Source: Chrysomallon squamiferum
Lineage: Eukaryota; Mollusca; Gastropoda; Neomphalida; Peltospiridae
Reading direction: 5' to 3'
Length of the DNA: 60,000 nucleotides
NCBI GenBank assembly: GCA_012295275.1
Contig: CM022670.1
Span: forward strand, 11,426,083-11,486,082
The notes under the pieces are model-generated. The model searched no databases. It saw nothing but the letters and a program-made list of their open reading frames with translations, and was not told the origin of the DNA. The translations under genes and the position numbers were made by a program. Shown here in pieces: positions 46,953 to 58,600 of the stretch (the first letter of the stretch is position 1; each line of letters opens with the position of its first letter).

Positions 46953-49790
46953 GGGTCATTCCGTGTCAAATCACCCAAAAAAAAAAGAAATTTAAACCCG
47001 ACCGTCTCAGATTTTTATAAAACTTGGTATACTTGTTGACTGGGATCCCACAGCACCAAATCTGACATTTTAGCTCAATCAGACCAGTGGTGTGGGAGAT
47101 ACGGCCCTCGGAATTTTGAGATTTTTGCCAAAAATGGGTGTGACCACCAACCTTAGAACCCTCATATCTCAGGAACTACTGGGCCAATCTTCATAAAATT
47201 GGTATTGTCAGAAAGGCAAAATGACAAGGATACCAAATCTGCCATTTTTGTTTAGTTTGGAAAATATTGGAGTACCTTGACCTTTTGACCTTTGCTATGA
47301 CCTTGAAATTGACCGTGTGGATCACGTGATTTTGAGATGACCTTTATTGAAATTTAATCTCCTACATGTTAACTAAAACATATAAAAGTTTCCTGGGTGT
47401 AATATTTTTTGTTTAGCCACAATATAGATTTAAAAAAATGCACATACCTGAAAAATAACACGTTTACAGCCATTAACATCTGATTAACTAAAACCTGAAT
47501 GATCAATTCTGGATGCTAGGGATCACCATCTTTCTTGATCATCTAGTAAGACATTGAAGGCCTAAATGTATGTATAAAGTTCACATAAATTTGAGAGAAC
47601 TAGGTGTTTCTGATGCTTAACCTTCTCACTATGTTTGTTTCAAATGCTCACTGTATCCTTCATTCCCAGACACATTCTACTGTTCTCATCACTTTCATAA
47701 AATTGGATTATTTCCTCCTTCAATTCATTGTCCTTTCAATGGTAAAGGGTGACAAAATCAAGATTTGCACACGCTCTGGATAGGATTCAGACATTAAGAT
47801 GTCATTTTAATGTTACTGTAGCTGATGCTAGTTTTTTTTCTGTCCTTTCATTCATTTACTGGAATGTGCTAGTGAATGGAGTTTGACAGGCGTTTCGCCT
47901 AAACTCAACAGAATATAATTCAAATCAAAGTCCTTTTCTGGGGAAACAACAACCAGCGGTTTGTCTGGCAAGTTATCACCAAATTCTCCCATTGTAGTAC
48001 CACCCATACTAAAGCCATCCTCTGCAGGACCTTTGATTTCTGAAGGGTAATCAGACAGTCACAGCACAACTTGTCTCCTGGCACTAGTGTCTTTGGAGGA
48101 TTTACTAAGCATTTGTAAGTGCCCATGCTAACAATTCTTAAAGATCTAGTGCGTGCTTGCTCAGGGTGGCGATTAAGGGGATCACAACAGTTTTTCTGCG
48201 ATGTTGAAAATTTGATGAAAAGTTCTTGTTCATGATACTCTTGATGTCCCGTGTTTTGATCCCACTTCAAAGAGTGAGGAGTTCGATTTCCTCAGTTTTC
48301 CATACACTTCGCAACAACTCCTTTTTGATATGATGGTGTTGATAACACACATTTTTAGGAGAGTTAAAGCTGCAGTTAGCTCTGGAAGAAATAAGGATTT
48401 TCAGTATTGTTCAATAGAACAAAGTCAGTGCTTTCCTAAATATTAAATCAAATCCTGAAACCCTTTCAGTAAAGTTAAGCAGGTCATAAAATGGCAGCAG
48501 AGTACATGTGTTATTGCCAAAGACCCACAAGTCTTAGGCATTTATGTCAATCTTCTCAAGTATAAATCACAGTTTATTAAGGTGAAGTAGACCTTATTCA
48601 TAATCTGTGCCGAAGATTTGGTGTACAAATACATTATGCAGTACATCACTTGATGACATCTGATTTCAGACTGGGTTGTACTGTTGACTGAAACCTTGTT
48701 CAAAACCAATGGCAAGGCCCACATGACATGATAAAATTACTTAACAGGTTTTATGAAATAAAAATATTGTTTATATATCAACATCTGACATTGTGTCCAA
48801 CTTAAAAAGCTTCAGATTGTCAAAGAAATGCAGATGAAGAAACTTCTTTGTCTTAAACTTCAAATTGCCATGTGCTCAATGGGGATTGCACCAGGGAATC
48901 TAAAGGAGTTCCTGACCTGCCTGAAGCATTAAAATGTTAACCCTTTGAGCCTGATTGTAGAACAAATCATGCCATTTGGCATCTTTTCATATCCTTCAGG
49001 CATTCCTTCAGACATGTCAGGTGGGTTTTAACTCCAAAGATGAGTTTTTAGTCTCAGAGAAAATGTACATTGTAATGCATTGTATCAATCATCCATGCAG
49101 GTATGCATTTTTTAAATCTCTATTAAGGCTAAACAAAAATATTATACCCAGGAAACTTTTATATGTGAACTTTATGCATACATGTAGGCCCTACAATGTC
49201 TTACTCAATGATCAAGAATGGTGATTCTTAGCATCCAGAATTGATCATTCAGGTTTTAGTCAATCAGATGTTAATGGCTGAAAAGGTGTTATTTTCAGGT
49301 ATGTGCATTTTTAAATCTATATTGTGGCTAAACAAAAAATATTACACCCAGGAAACTTTTATATGTTTTAGTTAACATGTGGGAGATTAAATTTCAATAA
49401 AGGTCATCTCAAGATCACGTGATCCACACGGTCAATTTCAAGGTCATAGCAAAGGAGCAAAGGTCAAAAGGTCAAGGTACTCCAATATTTTCCAAACTAA
49501 ACAAAATTGGCAGATTTGGTATCCTTGTCATTTTGCCTTTCTAACAATATCAATTTTGTGAAGATTGGCCCAGTAGTTCCTGAGATATGAGGGTTCTAAG
49601 GTTGGTGGTCACACCCATTTTTGGCAAAAATCTCAAAATTCCGAGGGCCGTATCTCCCACACCACTGGTCTGATTGAGCTAAAATGTCAGATTTGGTGCT
49701 GTGGGATCCCAGTCAACAAGTATACCAAGTTTCATAAAAATCTGAGACGGTCGGGTTTAAACCATTGGGTGATTTGACACGGAATGACCC
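46953..49790. mobile_element. DNA transposon, 2,838 bp, with ~640-bp terminal inverted repeats
   Basis: The ends are exact inverted copies (GGGTCATTCCGTGTCAAATC at left; its reverse complement ends at 49790). Inverted similarity continues for roughly 640 bp at each side (about 46953-47595 and 49150-49790), with few differences. GTAA flanks both ends (46949-46952 and 49791-49794) and is the target-site duplication. Removing one copy plus the element restores the reading frame of the host ORF. The centre (47.6-49.1 kb) has only decayed coding sequence. Superfamily is not assigned: the 4-bp GTAA target and very long repeats do not fit one group that I can name safely. Confidence 0.92.
47820..48320 (-). 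pseudogene. Decayed element-encoded protein with Cys/His cluster
   Basis: The minus-strand frame 48270-47920 contains CCDPLNRH and, after about 30 residues, PGDKLCCDCLITLQK, a Cys/His arrangement that may bind zinc. Downstream, the protein-like reading moves to another frame (GEFGDNLPDKPLVVVSPEKD and LNYILLSLGETPVKLHSL), which means at least one frameshift. I recall similar Cys-rich N-termini on transposon-borne proteins in invertebrates but cannot name the family. It probably belonged to the autonomous parent or is captured sequence. Confidence 0.45.
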
Positions 49791-50099
49791 GTAATCATTG
49801 TAACGGGTTCCAATGAATTTATACTTCCATTCTAGTCTACGCCTGGAAAATCTGTGATCATGTTCTTAATGCCACGCTGGAGTATATCTTGGTAGTCCAC
49901 ACCGATATCTTGGAGTTATTTCATAGTCGCTAGAACTGGTACTATCACCAGAATCGGAAGATTCATATGTGTTATCTTCTGTCCATACAGGATATCTAAC
50001 AGTATCATTAATGATACGTTGACAATTCTCGCTGTCGCTCATAGTTGTATTGTTTGCAACTAATAGTTATCGCAGTAAAAATAAATAATGTTTTCTTTT

Positions 50100-50320
50100 C
50101 TAGCCTGTTATTAACTGAATATAAACAAATAATAAAGTGTTTATATACTGTTAAAATACGTAAACATTTTTTTTTTCCATGATTTCATTATTTAAATATA
50201 AATAAAATACATCTATGATGAAATATCTAAAAATAAACATGAGGTATTGTATTGGAGATAACTTTAATTATATTTCACAACAAAATTACATAATAGACAA
50301 AAAGTTTTAATCTATACTAC
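50100..50320. other. AT-rich spacer
   Basis: Low-complexity A/T DNA upstream of the split ORF. It could hold its former promoter, but nothing specific is visible. Confidence 0.4.
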
Positions 50321-50448
50321 TTTTCTGCGACAGACACGCCCGCTGACCTGTCAGAAAGCGTGCCTGCCGTAGACGTGCTTCACAACAGCTTGCTCGGATT
50401 AGGACGTTAATTGTTTTCACATTCACACACAATCTATAATGTTTGAAA

Positions 50449-50520
50449 TCCCGTGTAGTGTAGCGGTTAACATGCTGGCCCCATAAAACAGCGACGTTGG
50501 TTCAAAACCAACCCTGGGGA
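50449..50520 (+). pseudogene. tRNA-like sequence (tRNA-Gly-like; pseudogene or SINE head)
   Basis: The 72-nt stretch has a perfect B-box/T-arm (GTTGG TTCAAAA CCAAC) and an A-box-like TAGTGTAGCGG. The acceptor arms TCCCGTG and CCTGGGG pair at six of seven positions, including G-U pairs. The D-arm and spacing resemble tRNA-Gly. The anticodon arm can only form GCTG/CAGC with an oversized 11-nt loop, so a working tRNA is unlikely. No A-rich tail is seen close by. Confidence 0.5.
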
Positions 50521-50800
50521 TACTCACGTTTCTTTATTTCTACTTTCAGATTATTCATTACGGTAATCGGGTAACGCAAGATTCGCGCTTGGTCTAATGA
50601 CCACCTATCATATACCAACTATCGTTGGCTTTTTCCTTACGTCGCGTTACGTTGGAAGATGCGTTACGGTAACGAAGATTGGTGATGTTACGTGAAGGAG
50701 TTACCTCAAAACTTCCAGAAATCACGCATCCTTGTTGCACACACTGACAGTGACTGTCATAGAAATAATGCATGTGGGCCATTGTATGCTGTATTATTTC
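50521..50800. other. CpG-containing patch rich in GTTAC/GTAAC motifs
   Basis: This stretch is clearly richer in G, C and CpG than its surroundings and repeats GTTACG or its complement many times, for example GCGTTACGGTAACG near 50664. On minus it contains a 62-codon frame (50782-50594) with a small Cys-rich start (CQCVQQGC) and several N-X-T/S sites. The frame shows no recognised family. It may belong with the intronless ORFs to its left. Confidence 0.35.
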
Positions 50801-51427
50801 AGAGTTACGATATTATGTACATTGATGTGTATTGCTCTGAATATGTATTCTAGGCGTATATATTTTTTTATTTCATAATGTTTGCATGAAAAAAATAATA
50901 CACTCTACTTTATAATATATTTGCTTTTAGGGATTTATGTAAATCTAGTATCAGCAGAAATATTACTACTACTTCTGTTTAGTTTTTATTTATATGATAA
51001 AGTACATTAAATTCAAACAATCATGTATTATTTTTTGCTTTTTTTTTTTATATTACTATCCTTTTCTTCTCAATCACCCATCTTATTTCGATAAATCAGA
51101 ATTTTTATTACATATTTGTCTCATGGTATATCTTCATTAAAGATGAAAACGCCTTCAAAGTGTATTTTCTGTTTGGAATTGTGCTAATGTAGTAGCAGTA
51201 GTAAAAGAAGAATTGAGTAACAATAATAAATGACAGAGTAGAGGTGTGTTGCAGCCAATGAATTCTTCTGCTTTTTGTTTTTGTTTAGATTAATATTAAA
51301 AAATCATTTTGTAATGTGAGACATAAGATACAATATGTATGTTGTTGAGGATTTCTTTTTTTTTTTCTTCTTCCTTTTTTCCCCTTCAGGTTGGGAAAGA
51401 TTATTTGGTTTTCCTTGTTTTATTTTC

Positions 51428-51468
<41 letters not shown>

Positions 51469-54400
51469 AAAAGACAAATAACAAACACTTACATAGTTGA
51501 ACAATGATTATAATTACAATACAATTTTATATACATGTATATATGAAATAACTGTGTTAATATTGCTTAGCTAAGAAACATAATGTAGATTTACATATTG
51601 TAACATGATTGTATAATCTTGCTGTCAGTTAATCACAATCAAAAACCTACTACTATCACTACATAAAATTTTGCTTTGTATAAATTGTAAAATTAAATTT
51701 AAATACAAATCCTCTGTATAATGACTTGATATTTCTAAAAACCCGTCTTAACAAATAAATGAAAAAGAAATCACAATTTATTTATAAAACTATTTAAGAA
51801 TAAATTCTTTTATTTGATGAAAATATAATAAATATAAATTAAAAAATAAAAAAATAATAAAAAATAAAGAACAAATATATTGGATAAATTCTAAGAAAAC
51901 AATAATATTAGACAATTTTAAAATGTTGTCCTCTGACAAATTTAAATATACAATAATTCTGGTTGTCACGGTGTCATGTATTTCGTACAAAATATTTTTT
52001 ACTTTCAACTGATCTAATAATTTTAATCCACAACCAAAAGATAAAAAAATAATAAAATGTGAGAAGGACACAGTCCTCAGTATCATTAATTCACTGCACC
52101 TACAAATAACTCTTGAAAATACTGATAGGGGAGAAAAAAAATGGATAAACTTCAAATAACCTTATGAAAGAACGAAATAAAAAAAAACATATTAATTCTA
52201 AAGCTTAGATGAAGGAAAAGTAACATGCCTTATTTTTTTTGGTCAAATGCTATTGAATCTCTCATCATCATTAAAACTTCCCTTCATTCATATTAACAGT
52301 AACTGAAAATTAAATAAAATAAAACAGAAAAAAAACAACCTTAATTTTTTAATTTTTACCTTAGCTATTTAGATGTTTCTGTCGAAGTATGGTAATGAAT
52401 GTTTTTAACCTCTTTGTTTGACCATTTGCACAAAATAATAATAGTAATAACAAAAATAACAGTTGTTTTTGTTGTTGTTATTATTATTGATGAATCTTTT
52501 CCAGCTATTAAAAGTGATAAATGATATTAACCATAAAGTTGGTTTTGTCTCCAACACTTTTAACAGCTGTTTTCTCACATACCTCACCTCCAAATCTCAG
52601 CAGTAAAAAGAATAATGCATTTTCTACTTCTTTTGACACCAGTCCCTAAAAGTTTAACCCAACTCACATAAATTTAGTAGATAACAATAACTTAATGATA
52701 TATAAAATTTAGTAAATATTGATTTGTATGACTAATTAACAATATTGGTTTATGTAAAAAAATTAGATATATTTCACAACAAATGAACAGTATTACATGA
52801 TAAATTAACACCAATATGTAAGGTATGAGTAAATGTTAATAAAATGTGTAATTGACTAGAAAACAAATGTAATATAAGTAAAGCAAAATCAAATAAAAAT
52901 AACATATAAAATGAAAGTAAAACATTTTAGTAGTTTTCATGTATATGGAGATTTACACAGATACATATAACACACAGAAATGATTATATAAATGTTGTAA
53001 TATCATATATTCTTAATACAAATTTTAACAGTAAATATTCCCAAACAATGAATATAACTTACAAAAAATAATAATAATAAAAAAATAAAAATAGCCAGTA
53101 TAAACCAAAAATACAACAATAAAAAACATCCAGATCATCTGCCTTAGCTTTAGTTACATTAAACCAAGCTACAGCTGTAAAGAAATTATTATAATTTAAA
53201 AAAAAAAAAAAAAAAATTAAATTATACTTGTCACTGGTTTATAGCTGGCAAACAATATCATATGGTGATCATTTTATAACCAAATATCAAAATTAAAAGT
53301 ACCCACCATCAAAAAATATCCACACACAAATAGCCATGTAAAATATAATCACCATCAAGAGAAATTTTTTTTGTTGTTTTTATCGCAGAGTATATATTGT
53401 TAAGTGTTTCATAAATGTTAAACATAAATACAATTTTAACACGAAAGCTTGGTATTAAATAGATGTTATTATTTTTAATGGCCCCCAAACTGGCTTATAT
53501 TAAATATAATTGAGTCTGCATGAAAACAGTTCTTGTAGTAACATAGGTTATATATACTGTAATTAACCATATACTAAGCAGTCATAGAATTATCTTTTAA
53601 ACACAGAATGCCATTTTAAATGTATGTGCATGTATACGACTGTGTCTCTGTGTGTGCACACACATGCCTGCATTTTCTATTAGTAACAGGTTTTAGTTTA
53701 TTCATTAATACTATACAATTTACATACTTAATTTTTTTTTTTTACATTAATCAATATAATAATATTATTATTAATAATTCATATACATTAACTGACATGC
53801 CAATTTCAATTTACAATTTGCTAAAAAAAAAGGTATACAGAAATATGACAATGTCCATTTGAATTTTATAAAAATATTTTCCATGTTCAGGTGGCAAATT
53901 ATAGTGATAATGAAATAAAATTAATTGGCTGATCATAATACTGATGAGAACTTCAAGGACTTGCTTGACATGATTGTTTTCTAAGTAAATTGATAAACGA
54001 TGAAAATAATGTGTAACAACTGATCATAAGCAGTTCCAACTTGAATCATTTGTCTTAAATTAACCTCTCTAAATTCACAATATTTCAAGCTTGCCAAATA
54101 TTTTCAGATTTTTGGGACATAATAAAAAATCAAATCTTAAATTATATATATATATATATAAAAAAGAAATTAATGGATAATAAAACAATTTTACTAACTG
54201 TGAAACTGACATTATGAAAATATTGATTGTTGGTTTTTCACATTTTTTAAAAATGATCTTTAAAAAAACACAAATGGAATTATTTATGTAATATTTTTTG
54301 AAATTTAGTGGTATTTATGAATTAGCATGACTTGCTGATGGTTTAATATTACCAATATAACTATGTCATATTTTGTTTATAGTGAATATAGGATTTTATG

Positions 54401-55663
54401 ATATACAATACAGTTTTTGAAAATCTTGTTGTAAAGATGATACATACTTTTGTATGAATTGATAAATATAAACAGGTTAAATGGTCATTCAGATTAATAT
54501 TCATACATTAGACACAAACATTATACCATTATAAAAAATGGTAGAAAGAAAGAAAGAAAGAAAAAATTAAAATCTATGTCCAGTAATAATGAAGAAAGAA
54601 AAATGAAAGCACTAAAGAACAAATGAATATACTACATTTTGATCTATATTACTTAGTTGATATTTTTAAAAAAAATTATTTATTTTAATCTGACCTCCTG
54701 TTAATCTGTTCATTACTGATTACAGTAAGTTGTTAACATAAATATGCCAATATATTTTCTAATCAAAATTCAACTATTAATTTATTATAAAAATGTATAT
54801 GTTATAAACTTTTTAAAAAGATTATTTTATTTTATTTTTCTTAGTAAACTGAATAAAATAATGCTATACCCTTATTAAAGCTCTTTGCTACTGGTCTTTT
54901 TAACAGTGTATAATTATATATTTACAACATTAAAAAGATTTTAAAATATAAGTAACACTGTTTACCCAATAATTAAAAGCTGGCAAACAAATTTTGTGGA
55001 TTATTGCATCAATTTACTTATTTTTCAATGTACATACAAATTCACTCTAATAATAAAACAATTTTCTTGATTTGAAAATAAAACAAAAATAAAACAAAAA
55101 TAAAAATAAAAATAACAATTATGTGTGTGTATGTGTGTGTATATATATATACATGCACTCATGATGAAATTTTTATGATACATTTGTTATTAATATTACT
55201 GATTATTTTGAAAGATAAAGTACTATAACATGAATTGCTAAATGATATGTATTATCTAAGAACAAAAATTAGAAAAAGTATTGATTATATCAGAAGCATT
55301 CTCCAGCAAAAGACCTACGTCTATATACACCAAATTGTTTGATCAATATATATATATATATTAATCAATCATTTTAGTGTTACATTTATTATGTAATATT
55401 TGTTTCATCACAACTACCATTTATCACATATTAGGAAAACAAAAACTAGTTCATTCAGCACTAACAATATTGCACATGAAATAATAATAATAAAAAAAAA
55501 TTCTCCCAATATCAGAAATGACTTATTTTGCACTATATAATATAAAACTGAAAGATATAATGTGTGTAGTATCTTCATTTATAAACTAATAATGTAAAAT
55601 ATCAATTTTTTTTTTTTTTTTTGCCAATATAAAGAGTGAGTAAATACAAGTGCACATTATTAA
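50801..55663. other. AT-rich non-coding DNA, probably including a long 3' UTR
   Basis: No exon with splice support is seen. The stretch contains a TG repeat at 51431-51466, TA repeats near 54145 and 55352, and many A/T runs. The right part lies downstream of the minus-strand Ser/Thr-rich gene and probably holds its 3' UTR. Open frames here are short and low-complexity. Confidence 0.5.
51431..51466. repeat. (TG)n microsatellite
   Basis: About 18 uninterrupted TG units. Confidence 0.95.
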
Positions 55664-58600
55664 CTAGACAAATCTTGGAGTTCGGTCCTGACTGACATGT
55701 CGACCTGGCTTGCTCGTTGAAGAGTGGGACTCTGACGTGGATCCACCCACAGCTGAAGGACTGGACAAGTTTTTTTCCACCTGACACTTTTCGTGCACCT
55801 TTTTCACAGATCCTTTCCCACTGTTTTGCCTATCCAAATGTTTAGAAACAGTTTTCGTCGAAGCTGTCTGAGTATTTTCTAAGGGTCGTCTCTGTTTTGA
55901 AGTCGACATAATGGTGCTCTGAGTGGCTGCTGTCTGTCGCGATGATGTCGGCTCGACACTTCGTCTGCTGGCAGAGATCCTCGATCCCGACGATGTGATG
56001 CTCAAAGGATGAGATATTCCAGAAGTAGTGCTTGAAGGAACTGATGATCTTTTGGAAGACATGCTGTACATTGGCATTGACTGTCGGCCAACACAACAAA
56101 TTCGGGTGGAGCTGGATGAACTATAAGTAACAGACACAACTGCAGAAGAGGTAGGTGCTTTTTTCCTGTGCAACGCACCGGCTGTCGAACTAGGCAGTTT
56201 TTTCTGTTCTGACGGAACCTTTTTGGGTGAATCGGGCAAAGTAGTAGGTCGGATCGCTTTTGATTTGTCTCCAGATGAAACTGTTGAAACCTTAGTTGCA
56301 GTTGTTGATTTCTCACAAGTTGCTGGCTTCTCCCCACCAGAAAGTAGAGAAGTTGATGGAGGCAGTGACTTAGTCTCTGTAGCTGCTATTGTCGAAGGTG
56401 CAACAACCGTTGCTTTGGCCAGTCGTGGATGGCGCACCAGGATTTCTTCAGTTTGAGCATCGTCAGAGTCACCAACCTCGGAAATGACAACTTTAATAGG
56501 ACTGACAGGAATCATTGCTGTAAGAAGACTGCTTGTAGAGGAGGCAGATGAAGGAGAAGTGGAGCTGTCTGCTGCTGTTTCTCCTTTATGACTAGAGGTG
56601 GGTTGTAAAAGCAATGATTCGTCTTTGGCAAGTCTTACTCCCTCTGTAACAGGAGGTGAAAAACAAGACTTTTAAAAAAATCACACAAACCATGAGACAG
56701 ATAATGATTATTAAATTATGAAATAATAATAATAACAATAAATGTATTTATAGAGTCCCTTATTTGGTGCTCTGGATGCTTACCAACAGTTTTTTAAAAT
56801 TTATTTAACTTCTTTTAGAGTAAGAATATTTAAAAATTATATCAGTAGCCTGAGGTCATCAAGAAATAATTATTTAAGTAACAATTCATGATTTTTTTTC
56901 TCAGGTATAATTTATCATCATTTTAAAATTTGACCTTTAATAATAATAAAGCAAGAGAAATTATTAGAAAATAAAAATATGAATGTCAATATTTTATACC
57001 TTTATTGGTGACATTATCAATCTTATTGGTGATTGTTCTTGATATATTATTTTCAACAACTAGTCACCAGAAAGAAATAAATGCCATTAACTTGGAAGTA
57101 TACAAATCTATTAACCTGTAGTTTAATATCAAATATCTAGTAAATATGAGGTTTGCCAAATGAAATCTTTTTAACACTAATTTTTCATTTTCATTTTTGA
57201 ACAGTTTGAGGTAAAAAAAAAAGTTTTTTAAATTTTGTTTTTTTTTCTTTAAAATATATATATATATATATATTCTCAATAATAATGTTTAACCCACCAT
57301 CAAAGTATACATCTAAAATCTGTTCAAAACCCAAACCCAAAGCAGGTTATCTATTTTGTTTCAAAAACCAATTAAAATTAACTTAAACTTATCTAACTGA
57401 TCAAACATATGGAACAATGGAACATGCATGTTTTTGTAATGTTAACATATTATCATTATTACCGTTCATTTTACTGTTCATTTTGTGGTTTATTCATTAG
57501 CCATAGACTGTAACCAAGTGGAAAACCCATTTCAATTTATAAAACTTAATGAATACTAAGACCAATTACTGAAATATAATTTATGTCAAAACCCCCATTA
57601 GGTATGTTAATTCCTGAATACACCATAAAATAATAGCTATAAACATGCAAATAATGCTAAAGATATATATTCCATATAAAATGTGTAATTTAAATAATTA
57701 ATGGACGTGTCATAAAACTCAGCAGTCCAAATTAATACATAACCTTGAAGTTCATTATTATAAAGAAGCTAGCAATTATACATGCACTATGAGTCATAAT
57801 GATGTCAAAAATGCAACATGCAGATATTTGTCAGTACAATTTCCCCAGTAGTAATAAACCATTACCTAGTAAGTTCTGAAAGAAACCAAAATGTCATTAT
57901 TAAATGTTTAAATAAAAGTTTAATAAATGAAGTAATAGTTTTGTAAATTATAGTTATCTACATATAAATATGTCACAGAAGTATAATCAGTAATTATATG
58001 CAACAGTGCTGCACATGAATAGCTGATATATATACATATATATATATATGAATCTCTCATTAATCAATGGTAAAAATTTGGTCTTTTGTATTACTCTTTA
58101 TTGAGTGTAGAAACTAAAAGTGAAAAAAATAAAAAAACAAAAATTTCAATATATGAACAAGAGATATGTTGTAAGAAACAAGTGAAATTAAGAAAGATGT
58201 TTCAGTAACAAATATGAAAATGGTTTGAAAAAATGTTCTGTATATTTACATGAAACGTTCGGTAAATATGCACAATTACTGATTATACACATTTGCTGCA
58301 ATATATATTATATTATTGTAACTTCCATAACCCAAAAGCACAGCTGACTGAATGTCTCAGACAGATCTGCAGTACCTGTCAGTAGGGAAAGTCAGGAAAC
58401 TGGAGTACTGAAAGCAAATACTTTGTTCTGTAACAGAGCCATGACAAAGTGAAATCTGAAGAACGTAGAACGTTGATTTTATCAACCACTAAGATGTACA
58501 ACTAATTTCTTATTTCTTTGTGGATTCAACTATTCTGGTTTCTCAGTCCTTCACTTAATGTCATTACTAGTTACAATTCAATACAGTAATAATTTTTAAA

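Larger units (their letters stand above)
46349..50042 (-). pseudogene. Intronless gene of unknown family, split by a DNA transposon and carrying one stop
   Basis: The frame starts at ATG 50042 and runs left to the transposon edge at 49791. It resumes on the far side at 46948 and ends at TAA 46349. Discounting the transposon and one copy of its 4-bp target duplication, the two parts are in the same frame and total 284 codons including the stop. An in-frame TAA at 49866-49868 (codon 59) interrupts the first part. The N-terminus is acidic and Ser-rich; the rest is a mixed, well-structured-looking sequence with several Tyr/Phe-rich helices near the C-terminus. No known family is recognised. Lack of introns and clustering with other intronless ORFs suggest viral or mobile-element origin, but a lineage-specific host gene is also possible. 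Confidence 0.55.

Noticed and set aside
48976-49224. Plus-strand 82-codon frame inside the transposon
   Set aside because: It overlaps the right inverted arm, which is mirrored at the left end without an equivalent frame. Judged chance.
50449-50520. Functional tRNA gene
   Set aside because: T-arm and acceptor pair well, but the anticodon arm forms only with an 11-nt loop, so it is listed as tRNA-like instead.
51790-52155. 121-codon minus-strand frame
   Set aside because: Composed mainly of Phe, Ile, Leu, Ser and Tyr from AT-rich DNA. No splice context or family.
56002-56456. Alternative frames on both strands over the Ser/Thr-rich exon
   Set aside because: Shadows of the minus-strand exon. 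Phase at the 59594/56643 junction supports only the chosen frame.
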